Positions 1 through 10,639 of a stretch of DNA of 64,000 bases are shown in pieces (position 1 is the stretch's first letter; each line of letters begins with the position of its first letter). The notes beneath the pieces were generated by a model, which was not told where the DNA came from, ran no database searches, and saw only the letters and a list, made by a program, of their open reading frames with translations. Origin of the DNA: Lanius collurio (lineage: Eukaryota; Chordata; Aves; Passeriformes; Laniidae); the NCBI GenBank assembly GCA_020086605.1, contig JACBWW010000018.1:10649986-10713985 (forward strand). Reading direction: 5' to 3'. The position numbers were made by a program, and so were the translations under genes.

Positions 1-1418
1 TAGAAACCAATTTATTTTTTTCTTAAATGCAGTGTATTCATACCTGGCACAGACCAAGTGAGACTTTCTAGAGAGAAAAGTAGGTACTAAAATCAGTTGG
101 GGACAGGGAGAATCCTAACTGTGCAGTGGGAAGATGCTCAGATCCAATTAACTTCTTCGTTACTTTTATCTTGTAGCTGTTTATAAATGGAGGAGTGATA
201 AATGTCAATGTTTGGGTCAAGTGGGACTAAAGATGCTTTGCCACAGGAGTGTTTTATCTGCAGAATCAATTGTATATTTCATTTAATAGCTAAAAACCCT
301 CAGGGTAGAAAATCACTTAGCATTTCGGGTACTTTTCAATAATTAATTTTCATTTCAGCTTTTAAAAAATTCTCATCAGTGGTTATAGAAAGCTTAAGCC
401 AAGTAGCAAGAGAGCTAAAGGAGCACATCCATTAGGCTTTATTTTGCAAGTGCTCTATTATGCAATGCCTTTTTCAGTATTATCTAAATACCATTCTCAT
501 ACCTCTTGTTCTTTGCTTTGTGTCCTGGGCTTTAAAACAACTGTTCTAACCCAATAGTCTCTTAAGAGCAATTAAGAATCTGTATAATTAACTGGACTGC
601 CTGAGTTTTCTTGCCCTGTAGAAAAGAGTGTCTTTTGATCCTCCTTAGTTGTAATTTCCTCCTGCTTTTGTGGTTTTGTTTATAGCTTGGCTTTTACACA
701 AAGAAAAGCAGGAAGGGGACAGCATCTGGTAAGAAATCTGTTGTAAAAGATGCACATTATTACTGAAGACTTAAAATTAGGCTGCTTATGAAACTCATTT
801 TTCTTTAGGTCACATTGCAGTGACAGTGTGGTACAGGTACAGTGGCCATTGCCATTACTGTGTGATCTTGTGTTTCTGCAGCCTTTTGGGGTGAAGTGCT
901 GAGTGGGTAATGTAAATAACTGATCTGAGACTCAGGAAGTAGCATTCAGATGAATCCTTGTGAAATAAGGTCCTGACCTGGAGGTGTGATTCTGTGTCTC
1001 CCAACGATTTCTGTGGTTGTAGAGGAAGAGGGAGCCCATTATCATCTCAGATCCCTCAGTGTGCACAAGTCCAGCTCTTCAGGAGGGCGTGGAGACATGA
1101 GTGGGTAATGGGCTCCTCTGTCCTCTCCTGCCTTGCCTTAGGGAAACCAGGGGAAAATATTCATGCTTCAGTGTTCAGGCTTGTCCAAAGCAGAGAAAGC
1201 GAGTGTGGCTTGTACAGCCCAGTTCTAGCCCAGCTGAGAACTCCTGAGCAGCCTGAAACAGAGTGGGGTGACCTTGGAAAGAGAGTGTCCTTGGTATGTT
1301 CCCAGATCCATGCTAGATGCTGCCATCCTGATAAGCTTTTGTGAAGCCTACCCTGCACTCCAGGACATCCTGGTGTTTATGGAAAGGCCTTCAAAGGACA
1401 CAAGTGCAGGTACATCTG

Positions 1419-1442
1419 CCCTGAGCCAGTCCTGGCTCAGGG
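1419..1442. repeat. 11-bp perfect inverted repeat, 2-nt spacer
   Basis: The arms CCCTGAGCCAG and CTGGCTCAGGG are exact reverse complements separated by TC. Pairing stops outside the arms, and the 2-nt loop is too tight for a microRNA precursor. No function is assigned. Confidence 0.7.
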
Positions 1443-1730
1443 AGTGTCTCCACAAGGCTTGGTCCGGCTCAGTGCTGACCTGTGGAACCTGTCCTGGTGT
1501 AGAAGGTTATGTAGTGCATAGAGTCTCCTTTTAACAATTAAAATCTTCCCAGTGTTACAGAAGTGTTTGTATTCAAACTGCCTTTTTTAAACTCTGACTT
1601 CCTTTGACTTCCCTGCACAGCAGCTGCATGTATTTTTTGTAATACTGCTTGGGGAAGAGTTGGTTTCCGAACATCCGTGTCAGGTTATTATTTGGACACT
1701 GCACCTGCATGTGGTCTCCCCCCCTCCCTG

Positions 1731-1744
1731 CCCCCCCCCCCCCC
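1731..1744 (+). repeat. poly(C) tract
   Basis: Fourteen consecutive C residues, preceded by another C-rich run at 1718-1728. It is a simple low-complexity tract. Confidence 0.9.
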
Positions 1745-2869
1745 GCCGTCCCCTCGCACGTTTCAAAGTGTAACAATCAACAGCCACTTAGGAACAAGGG
1801 TAGCAAATCAATGTTTTCCAAAGCATATATTTAGAATCGAACTATCGCTGATACCAGTTCATCTGTCCCGGTGACTCGAGAATGAAGAGTTCATGTAATG
1901 CCTTAAAAACCAGAATCTTGGGATGAGAAAAGCAAGATCAGCTGCAAATGGCAAATCTGACTCTCTCTAATCACTTAAGGCAGCTTGCTTGTGGGGTTTT
2001 CCTCCACAGGCAGTTACAGTGCTTCAGTGGAATTGATGCTTTGAATAAATAAAATGAGAAGCATTGCTGTATCGCTGCAGATGGACCAAGGTCTGCACTG
2101 GGTAGTTTTTAGAGAGGTAGCTTGCTGCACTTTCGTACAGCTGTGTGAGGAGTTTGGTGTTTTGTTCTCAGCTCTTGTTGGTCTACCCTGAATACTTGAG
2201 GTGAATATTTTGAGGTGAAGATGGCAACAGTGGAATAATCTAGATGAGAATTTTACAGTTATCTTCTCTTAAAATCAAGCGCTCCTCAGTATCAATCAAG
2301 CTGCTCAATATAATGAGATTTCTCAAATTACAAACCTGATATTGTCAGTCTGAAAATTTTATCAGTTTCCTTTTTGGAATAAGGCTGCTGAGGTCCTAAA
2401 CTTACATTTTATTAAAACAGTTCATAGCAGTAATATAAAATTTCTTTTTCTCATTGCTGCATGTGCTGGTGCAAGAATTTCCGTACTTTGGTGGTTCTTG
2501 CTGCTGCTGGAGCTGCTGCTCCTCAATTTTTAAGCCACTCTTGTAAGTATCACAACTAAAATGCTAGTTTAATTTTGTCCAAGACTCCTTCCCTTGAGGG
2601 ATACAGAAGCCTTAAACAATTGCATACTGTTTTTTCCTCCACCTGCTTCTCTCCGTACAGTGTTGGCTTTCATGGGTGAGCCTGTGCCATTTCCCACTTC
2701 TGATGTCTGATCTTGTGCTGGGATGATCTACAATGTAACTGTCACAAGCTGGAAAGTTTTCTGTTTGTGGTTACTTAAAGAGGAAATCATAGTTCCACAT
2801 GGACTTTTTTGTGTTACTTGCTTTTGGATTTGTATTTTATGTAGAAATTTTTCCAATTGACATGGCAAC

Positions 2870-2875
2870 AATAAA
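2870..2875 (+). terminator. candidate poly(A) signal
   Basis: Consensus AATAAA, followed within 40 nt by a T/G-rich region ending in a TTTTATTTTT-like tract. It could end the transcript proposed for positions 1-2890. Transcript evidence would be needed. Confidence 0.3.
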
Positions 2876-2889
2876 ATTGTCAGTTTGCT

Positions 2890-4620
2890 GATACCAGAAA
2901 TGGTTTTATTTTTAACCTGGAAGAGAGCAGTGTTCGTGCCTCTTACACATCAACAGTTCCTTGGCCTCACCAGCTCTCTGCTGCTCGATGCTGTTCTGCC
3001 TGTGCTGTCCAGCCCTAATGGCTGCTGCTGTTCCTCTGTCAGCAGTGACCTCTGTGCTCCTCTAACTCATTAATGAGGCTCAGGCTGCTCGCTCTGTAGT
3101 TGTCTATAATTCTCTCTTGAACAAAGGAAACTCCCACTTGGGACTGCTGCTCGGATAGGGAGCTGATTAACGAGCAGTGCTCGTTAACACTGGCAGCGGT
3201 TTGCAGGAAGGCAGGGAGGGCGTGGAGCCCAGGTGGAGCTGTAGCGGGATCTGAGTGCTGTGGCTGGGCCAGTGTCTCACCTTGGTGCTGCTTTGGGGGC
3301 AGGTCCTGCTCTCGCCTTCCCTTTGCCTCGTTTTCTTCTGTCCTTTCTGCTGCCTTGTTTGACAGCTTTCCTTGTGGAATTGGCGAGTGGGCACAGGGTG
3401 GGCAGGCCCATGGGATGAGGTGCAGGGCAGGAAGGATGTGCAGGACTGGGGCCATCTCTTAGCAGCAGTGAGCTGCTACAGGCTGTGCCTCTCTCCTTCT
3501 CCCCTTTGCTCCAGTGACATTTGAACACAGAACTCAAATCGAAGAGGAGCAAATTCCTTCAAGATAATTTAGGTTCTGCAAGATCTGTGAAAGACAAAAA
3601 AGAAGAGAGATGCCCCCACAGTATGGGAAAGGCTGGGATATGAACTCTTGATGTTAGAGCCCAGAGTATTCCTTTGGGATAGATTACAACTTGCAGTTAT
3701 TAACAATCTCCTCTTAGAGCTCAGAGTTCCTAAACATGGGATGTTTTGATATCCCTGGACCTTGCTCTATTTTTACTCTTGTGTGGACTGGGGAACTTGC
3801 TGTAGCTGTTTGCCTTAAATACAGACCATCAAGACATTAAGAGGCTGTCTGCAAGCAAGTGTGGAACCTGTTTCCAGAGTCTGTTTCTTGGCCTCCTGAG
3901 GCTGGACCTAGGTCTGAGACTAGAGCTTGTGTATGTGGTAGAGAGGTGAGCAAGGAGAAGGGGTTAGCATAAGGTCTGTGTAAAGCTCTCAGGAATCTTT
4001 CACAGAAAGATTTACCCTGGGAGAATTTCTTAATTCTATATGACAAACTGTTCTTGTTTTAAAATTTAGCTAGCGTGGGAAGAGGAGGGTGGAATTGATG
4101 CATATAGTTTGGATTTGTGAAAGATGGAGCAGCCTGTGCCCAGGATTGAACTTCCAGGATCATTACCAGCAACCAGAATCATCACCTGCGAGTAGAGACC
4201 AGTTTTCATCTTTTTTGAGCCATGCTAAAGAGATAAACCTCTGGTGTTTCAGGAATGCTTTAGCCAGATGTCTCCACCTGCTAGGTCTTGCTAGAGCAAA
4301 CACGGTTGCAAATAGAAACTCGGGAGGGTAGAGATAAATCTTCTGAACTTATTATGGTATAGAGGTGTATTGCAGCTGATACTGGGCATTTTCATCATAA
4401 AATCTGTGTCTCTTGGATTGCTGGTGATTTTTTTCCTGGCATTTCAGGTTATCTTCCCTGTGCTATGAGAAAAGAAGTCTGCTGATTAACAGAATGGAGT
4501 CTTTTGCCTTGGGCAAATTCTGGAAAAGAATTGGCTATAAACTTTTGGACATGTGACTGGGATTGAATTGTCCATTGTGTGAACTGAGGGGCTGGAGATT
4601 CTCATCCTCTGTTTTTGTAC
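2890..4620. other. intergenic sequence
   Basis: No gene is recognisable. Open frames here are short, overlap on both strands and lack family resemblance. A compact motif cluster at 3050-3200 is listed separately. Confidence 0.5.
3050..3200. promoter_or_regulatory. candidate conserved element with palindromic TAAT-type motifs
   Basis: A perfect 12-bp palindrome CTCATTAATGAG (3066-3077) carries two overlapping homeodomain-type ATTA cores. A SOX/TCF-like AACAAAG lies near 3120. At 3167-3187 two 10-bp arms, TTAACGAGCA and TGCTCGTTAA, flank a single G. Three symmetrical or factor-type motifs within 150 bp of otherwise ordinary intergenic DNA suggest a protein-binding element. Conservation cannot be checked here. 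Confidence 0.3.
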
Positions 4621-4626
4621 AGGGAG

Positions 4627-4801
4627 GAAAAGAAAAGAAAAGAAAAGAAAAGAAAAGAAAAGAAAAGAAAAGAAAAGAAAAGAAAAGAAAAGAAAAGAAA
4701 AGAAAAGAAAAGAAAAGAAAAGAAAAGAAAAGAAAAGAAAAGAAAAGAAAAGAAAAGAAAAGAAAAGAAAAGAAAAGGAGAGGAAAGGAAAGGAAAGGAA
4801 G
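4627..4801 (+). repeat. (AAAAG)n microsatellite passing into (AAAGG)n
   Basis: About 30 uninterrupted AAAAG units run to 4776, followed by several AAAGG-type units to about 4801. One strand is entirely purine. Because the 5-bp unit has no stop codon in any frame on either strand, it creates lysine/arginine/glutamate-rich or serine/phenylalanine/leucine-rich open frames that are not genes. Length is likely polymorphic. Confidence 0.95.
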
Positions 4802-4804
4802 AAA

Positions 4805-7800
4805 TGTTTGAAGATATGTCTGTAATAAAGCCTCATTTTTAGGCAGTTTCACCAGGGAAAAACTCATCTTTCATGCCAGCCTGCAGGAAGTCTTCACTGT
4901 GGTATGGAGTAGAAATATGAAAATGCTATAGATAGAGAGTCCCTTTTTCTCAAATCCTGGGGATTTTCAAGAGTAATTAGTGAATGCTTTATGTTACTCT
5001 GTGAGTTTTGAAGAGATGCAATGGATTATTTTCAATAACCTTCCTAGACAGTAATTTATTTCATGTTGTATGTTACTTATGTGAGAAACTGAATTCTCAC
5101 TTTTTTGTCCAAAGCTCTTTAGACAGGAATTGGCAGTTCTCTTCCCTGGGATTTAAATTTGTCTAATCTGTAGTCAAATGAGAACCAGCTATTTTGCTCC
5201 ATCTCCTGAGAACTTAGATCTGAGGGATCATTGTTTGGCTTCTGCCTGCTGCCCTCAGGGAGGGAAGAGGCAAATGAGGCCCCTGGGACTGTGCAGCAGG
5301 AGGTGTGGGGTGACCCTGTGTGGCACCGGTGCCAGGCAGAGCCGCTGGGACCGGGATGTTATCCAGGGACAGGACTGCCCTGAGCAGCTGAAGGGCTCCT
5401 GGGCACCCCAAGCCCTGAGGGTGAAGGGTGTTAGGATCATGGGTTTGGTTGGAGAGGGTTTAGAGATGCCCGAATGTATGGGGCTGAGGTAGCTCTTAGG
5501 TGTGACCTGCTAAAGGTTTGAGAAGCTTTTGATGTGAAACAGTGCATTGCCCTTTGTTTAAAAGGTATATGGTTATAAAAGTAGAATCTCTTAATTTCCT
5601 TTAGAACTTGAACCAGTTACACAACAGCTGAAAAAAGATTTCTAATTTTAATAAAAGTCAAATAGAGAGTAATCTACACTGCAGTGTCCCCAGGACATTT
5701 GCAAAGTTCTGGAATTCCTTCAGCTGCACAAACAAAAATTTATAAATATTTATTGAAATTAGGTTTATTGAAAATGTCACCTGTACAAATGGAAGGGAAT
5801 CTAAAAGAGAAGCTGGGGTTGAAGGGAAGAGCTTGTTACAGACAGATCATCCACTTGGCTTTGTATTTCTAGTTAACGAGTGGCTGCTTTAATTTTGGTC
5901 CCTAACAGCTGCTTCTGCATACACAGTTCAGAAGGAACATCCAAGAGAAAATGGATACTTTAGAAGGGAGATTGCTGCAGCTATCACTTAATGGAATGGC
6001 TGCTGAAGGATTCAACATCACTGGAAAAAAGTGTTTTGAGGGAAATCAGCTGCCACTGCTGCATGACAGTGTTGAATGTGCTGTTAAGACATTATGCTCA
6101 ATACTGAAAGGAAGGGTGCAAAATATAAACACCTGCAATTCTAAATGTTACTCTATAGATTCTTATAATCCATCTCCAGTGGTGATACTAAAATGCAGTC
6201 TTAAAATAGGTTTCCCAAGTTTTGAGAGCTGCTCAATTTTATATAAATTTTGTTCACATTTTGTGGTCTATAAATTGTGCTTTAGTTTTAAGAGTCTCAT
6301 TTTGGTCAGTGTTTGAGGAATTCAGGATCTCTACCCTGAATAGATTAAGCTAGACACACCTCACACTAGGTATACAACAGCATAAATCTCCATCTTTCAG
6401 TTTGTTTTAAAAGATAAAAACTTGCTGAAATTTGACTTCAGAAAAAACTTCTCCTTGCGCCCATTGCATTCTTATGAACATGAGAAAAGCAAATCTTAAA
6501 GCATGAAAAGATATAAAATTGGAAAGTGTTCCAGTAAAGATGAAACCTTTCCCAGCCCCATTGCTTAAATGAAGGGATGTTGTGAGGGCAATTTTGAAGA
6601 ATTCTGGCTGGGGCAGTATCACTTTTAGGGGGGAAGAAATTCAGCTCATCAGGATTTGGGCTGCCTTAATATTACATGTAAAATTCATAAACACAGTTAC
6701 TAAATATAAAATACTAAACTGTAACATAAAATATTTAAGCATGAAAAAAAGTGTGATTTTGTCCCACTCATATTTTAAATTGGGACATTCTTATTGCAGT
6801 CACTTATCCCTCACTTTACACACTGCTGGCTGTGGAGTTTGAGGTAAACACAGCCACCCAACTCTATCTGAGGTTTGTAGTGTGTAACAACCTGCACTGC
6901 AAAAGTTGCATTCTTTTCTGCTCTATCAAAGGAAACTACATATAATTGCCAAAAGGTGAAGATGGCCTTTCAAAAAGTGAAAGGAAACTTTTTATTATTT
7001 GACACGGGTGATCTAGTATACTGAAATTAGTGAGCCTAAAATAGATTGCCATGAAGTAAAATAGAGGGTGGAAAATGTACTCTGAAGTATCTGAATAAAT
7101 TTGTGAAGAGCTGTATTTGTTCAGCTGTGGAATGTTCCTCTTTCACACACTTTCTGTGCCTCTTAACAGTTTTTATTCCTTTGTGTATCTTTGCTATATA
7201 TGTTTCTAATACTTTGCGACAGATGTAGAGATGATTTAAAAAAAACAACCAAACAAAGCTCCAAAGTTGTGAATTGAAAGTTGGCTGTCTAAATCTTTTC
7301 CATATAAACTCATTCCATATTCATTGATATTGAGTTATTCAAAGTGATAACTTGACTACCAGGTCTGAAACCTCTGAGAAGATCAGATACAGCAGCTGCA
7401 CTGAACCTGATTGATTGCAAGTGTGTTCTGCGTGGGTACTTGGATCCACCTGCACAGCATAAATACTTACATTGCTCCAGTTTTGAAAAATAAGATTCTA
7501 TTTAGCAGTGTGTAGGTCTAATTAAAGAGCTGCTGGGCCCCGTGTTTTCCTCATCGCGTTGGAGCAGTTTGATGAAGGCAGTGTTGCTGTCAGTACTTCT
7601 GCACTCGCTGATTCAGAGATGTAACCACTGTGTAACAGCAGGGAAGGTGCAGAATCCAATTACAGCTTTTAATGTTTGGGTTTACTGATTAGTTTTACCA
7701 TTTCAAATGTTATATCTGCAGTTCATGTTTGCTTATCTTTATTTGTTACTTGCTAAATTTTAAATGGTCTAAGAACTGGAACTAGCATTGTAAGTTTTTT

Positions 7801-8450
7801 CAGAAAATTTCATATCTCTCCTCAACCAAGTGAATTGGAAAGAAGGGACTAATTTGAACTTCATGGTATTTTAATGATTTTTCACTGCTATGAATTGGTT
7901 TTGCTCCCTGTAGTCTCTGCCCTTTATTGCACTAGTGCTGCAGAACAATAGTGGTGAGAGATATTGCTTTATGAACTCCAGTGTCTCAATACTGCCGTTG
8001 TCATTCATCATCTAATATAGACTAATTGATGCTACTACAGACCATTCCAGAATGAAAAAGAAACATTTCTGCTTTAGCTAGGTGATGGTCACTTCATCTG
8101 TAGTGAGCATGGAAAGCCAAATAAATATTTGATATGAACCTTTATAAAAATACATAAGCAGAAATCTTGTTGTATGTGAAGAACTCATGGATTAGAACTA
8201 AAGAATAAAATAACTGCAAGAATTTTATGCTACAAGATCCTCTAGAGGTTTATTATTTTTCATTATATGCTGTGTTTCAAATGTTATAAGTCAGTCATTT
8301 TAAGCTCATTAGGTTTAAACGGCACATTTATTTTGCCAACTAGATACAAATAATTTGTATGCAATGTTGCTTTAAAGACTTCCTCTGGAGCACTGTGGGG
8401 TAAAAAAATGGCTTCCCCTTCCCCCTCACTGTTAATGAAATAGACACTTT
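4805..8450. other. AT-rich intergenic sequence
   Basis: No gene is recognisable. An ATG-started 121-codon frame at 5951-6316 has no family resemblance. A GC-richer patch at 5270-5410 has a few CpGs only. A possible regulatory stretch at 7370-7690 is listed separately. Confidence 0.5.
7370..7690. promoter_or_regulatory. candidate conserved non-coding element
   Basis: Contains TGATTGATTG near 7409, matching the PBX/HOX-type TGATTGAT core, and TAATTA-type motifs near 7519 and 7660. The stretch is more complex than the surrounding AT-rich DNA. It is about 3 kb upstream of CHST2. Regulatory function is inference. Confidence 0.2.
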
Positions 8451-9520
8451 TTCTTGAATATTTAGTGGTTATTTAAAGTCTGCTATTAACGAATTACTTC
8501 TGTATGAAAAGTCACAGTGACATTTTAACACTGCCACCAGCGTCCCTGGCAGCTCGTGGGACGGTTCTGAGTCGGCCTCTGTGGTTTGATGGCTGTGTCG
8601 CAGCCGGGACAGCGGCGTGTGGGCGGCTCTGGTGTCGCACACCAGGGGAGCTCCCTGCTCCCATCCCGCTGCCACCCTGCCCTGACAGGGCTCGGAGGAG
8701 CAAGCAGGGAAGAGAGAAGCCCTCCTGCTACAGACCTTACCCTACTCTTTGAGGCTGGAAGGGGCTTAGAAGCTTTGCCAGAAAGGGAGCTTGGCGGTTA
8801 ATATCCCTGTAGAAAATGTGGGAGAAGTATTGGCATTTTTTGATGAAGGATATGAAGATTGCCTACACATTTAGCTCCTTCACCCTCTCGTACTGTTTTC
8901 TTGCCTTTATTAAATAGTGTGCTACCGGGCAAGACACGCACCGGGTGAATTTGTGCTTTATTTGCTCTCTGAGTGTAAAAGCTTTTGCTGTAGTGTCAGA
9001 TCCGTGCTGTTAATAAACGTTCCAGTAAAAACTCACATCCTCATTAGTTGTGGAGGGACTGATCAGAGCCAGGTGCAGCCGTCCAGCAGCTCCAGGCTCC
9101 CGGCTGCCCGGAAAGGTGGGCCGTGTATATCCTGTGCATGGTGGGAGAGGCTGCACGGATATGAGAGCTGCTGGGTAGAGAAAGCAGTGGACAGGAGAGA
9201 GACGCCAAATGCCTCTGTAACTTGTGAGCAGCCCCCGAGTGCTCCGAGCTCAGTCGTGGGCGGAGGAAACCGCTGAGAAAATTCCCTAAGAGTCACTGGG
9301 CATTGTCGGAAGCCCGTTGGGCAGCGTGTCTCCCACAAGTGCGCTGTCCACTCGGGACCCGCCACTCCGTGCCATTCTCAGACGCGTTTTGGGGATGTGG
9401 TCGTCTTTAGAGTACCGGTGCTACCTGGAGCTGTACCACTGCTTACACTGCCCTTCACACGCGCGATGGCTCCAGGACACAGAAGTCAAGAGAAAGCTCT
9501 TTTCATTCCCACCTAGGGCA
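8450..9520. other. GC-rising flank upstream of the CHST2 CpG island
   Basis: Base composition shifts from AT-rich to GC-rich, with a CpG-containing patch at 8530-8710. Open frames are present on both strands but none resembles a protein family, as expected in GC-rich DNA with few stop codons. Confidence 0.5.
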
Positions 9521-9698
9521 GGGAGTTTCGGGGCCCATCGCCAGCCTGCTGCCGGGCGGTGCTGGTGTGGGCCGGCGGCAGCAGCGGGGCCAGGGCAGCA
9601 GCGGGGCTGCGCCGGGCTGGGCGTGCCCCCGGCCCATGGGCAGCACCGCGCTCCGGCCAGTCCCGACCGAAGGGGCCGCCGGGTGACCGGGCAGCGGC

Positions 9699-9706
9699 TA
9701 TAAAAG
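9699..9706 (+). promoter_or_regulatory. candidate TATA box for CHST2
   Basis: TATAAAAG is a full consensus set in GC-rich flanks (GCGGC before, CGTTG after), about 940 bp upstream of the CHST2 start codon. A start site near 9730 would give a 5' leader. A possible donor CCG|GTGAGG at 9937/9938 and an acceptor-like CCCAG ending at 10638 could join a leader exon to the coding exon. The splicing model is inference and crosses the assembly gap. Confidence 0.4.
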
Positions 9707-10125
9707 CGTTGTGAAGAACTGCGGGCGGATCGATTTGTGATGAGCTCTGCCAGGAAGAGCCAGTGTGAGGGGTTTTAAAAATGTTTTTGGAGAACCTTTG
9801 AGAACTCTTAAGTTTCTGCACAGACCAAGCTAAGGGCGGCGGGGCTGTGCCCGGAACCGTCTCAGGCCTTTCAGTGTTTTTCCCCCTCTTTTGTTTTCCC
9901 CGTTACCGGCTCCGCTCCGCTGTGAGAGAGGTATCCGGTGAGGAGCCTCCCGCCGGGCAGGGCTCACAGAAGCGCCCTGGCACAAAGCCGCTCCTAGAAG
10001 TGCCCGCCCCACTCCGGCGGTGCGGGGCCGCGTCCGGTGCCGATACGGCTCAGTCCGGGCTCTCCCCAGTGGCGGTCGGGCGGAGCGGGAGGAGCGCCGC
10101 AGCCCGAGGCCGGGCGGCGGGGCCG

Positions 10126-10130
10126 CCAAT
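10126..10130 (+). promoter_or_regulatory. CCAAT box
   Basis: CCAAT lies within GCCGCCAATGG, a strong NF-Y-type context, in the CpG island next to GC-box-like GGGCGGG near 10141. It may mark a second, TATA-less start closer to the coding exon. Confidence 0.35.
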
Positions 10131-10218
10131 GGCGAGCGCGGGGCGGGCGCCGCCGTTCGAGGCCGCCCCTCGGTGGCGGCGGCAGCACCGGAGCCCTCCC
10201 GAGGCGGCGGGGGCGGGG

Positions 10219-10595
10219 NNNNNNNNNNNNNNNNNNNNNNNNNNNNNNNNNNNNNNNNNNNNNNNNNNNNNNNNNNNNNNNNNNNNNNNNNNNNNNNNNN
10301 NNNNNNNNNNNNNNNNNNNNNNNNNNNNNNNNNNNNNNNNNNNNNNNNNNNNNNNNNNNNNNNNNNNNNNNNNNNNNNNNNNNNNNNNNNNNNNNNNNNN
10401 NNNNNNNNNNNNNNNNNNNNNNNNNNNNNNNNNNNNNNNNNNNNNNNNNNNNNNNNNNNNNNNNNNNNNNNNNNNNNNNNNNNNNNNNNNNNNNNNNNNN
10501 NNNNNNNNNNNNNNNNNNNNNNNNNNNNNNNNNNNNNNNNNNNNNNNNNNNNNNNNNNNNNNNNNNNNNNNNNNNNNNNNNNNNNNNNNNNNNNN
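10219..10595. other. assembly gap (377 N)
   Basis: A run of N sits inside the most GC-rich part of the CpG island, immediately upstream of the CHST2 coding exon. GC-rich avian promoters are often lost from assemblies. Any translated frame that spans it is meaningless. Confidence 1.
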
Positions 10596-10639
10596 TAAAC
10601 CGAGGAAGGTAGCAACAGTTGGCCCCGCCGCCGCCCAGC

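Larger units (their letters stand above)
1..2890 (+). other. AT-rich non-coding stretch, possibly 3' UTR of an upstream gene
   Basis: No reading frame here looks like a real protein. The sequence is T-rich and ends in a consensus poly(A) signal (AATAAA at 2870-2875) followed by a T/G-rich stretch, the usual layout of a vertebrate 3' end on the plus strand. In mammals the gene upstream of CHST2 on this strand is U2SURP, which has a long 3' UTR, so this could be the tail of that gene. That assignment is inference from gene order only; I could not match any U2SURP coding sequence. A 14-base C run lies at 1731-1744. Confidence 0.25.

Noticed and set aside
4486..4867. Open frames of 75-116 codons on both strands with lysine/glutamate or serine/phenylalanine repeats
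   Set aside because: They are produced by the (AAAAG)n microsatellite, whose 5-bp unit has no stop in any frame.
5951..6316. ATG-started 121-codon plus-strand frame
   Set aside because: It has no family resemblance, and composition drifts to AT-driven phenylalanine/leucine/serine at the end.
10619..10639. CHST2 start at TTG 10619 (seven extra residues)
   Set aside because: TTG is not a normal vertebrate start. The ATG at 10640 has A at -3 and is followed directly by the basic tail and membrane anchor.
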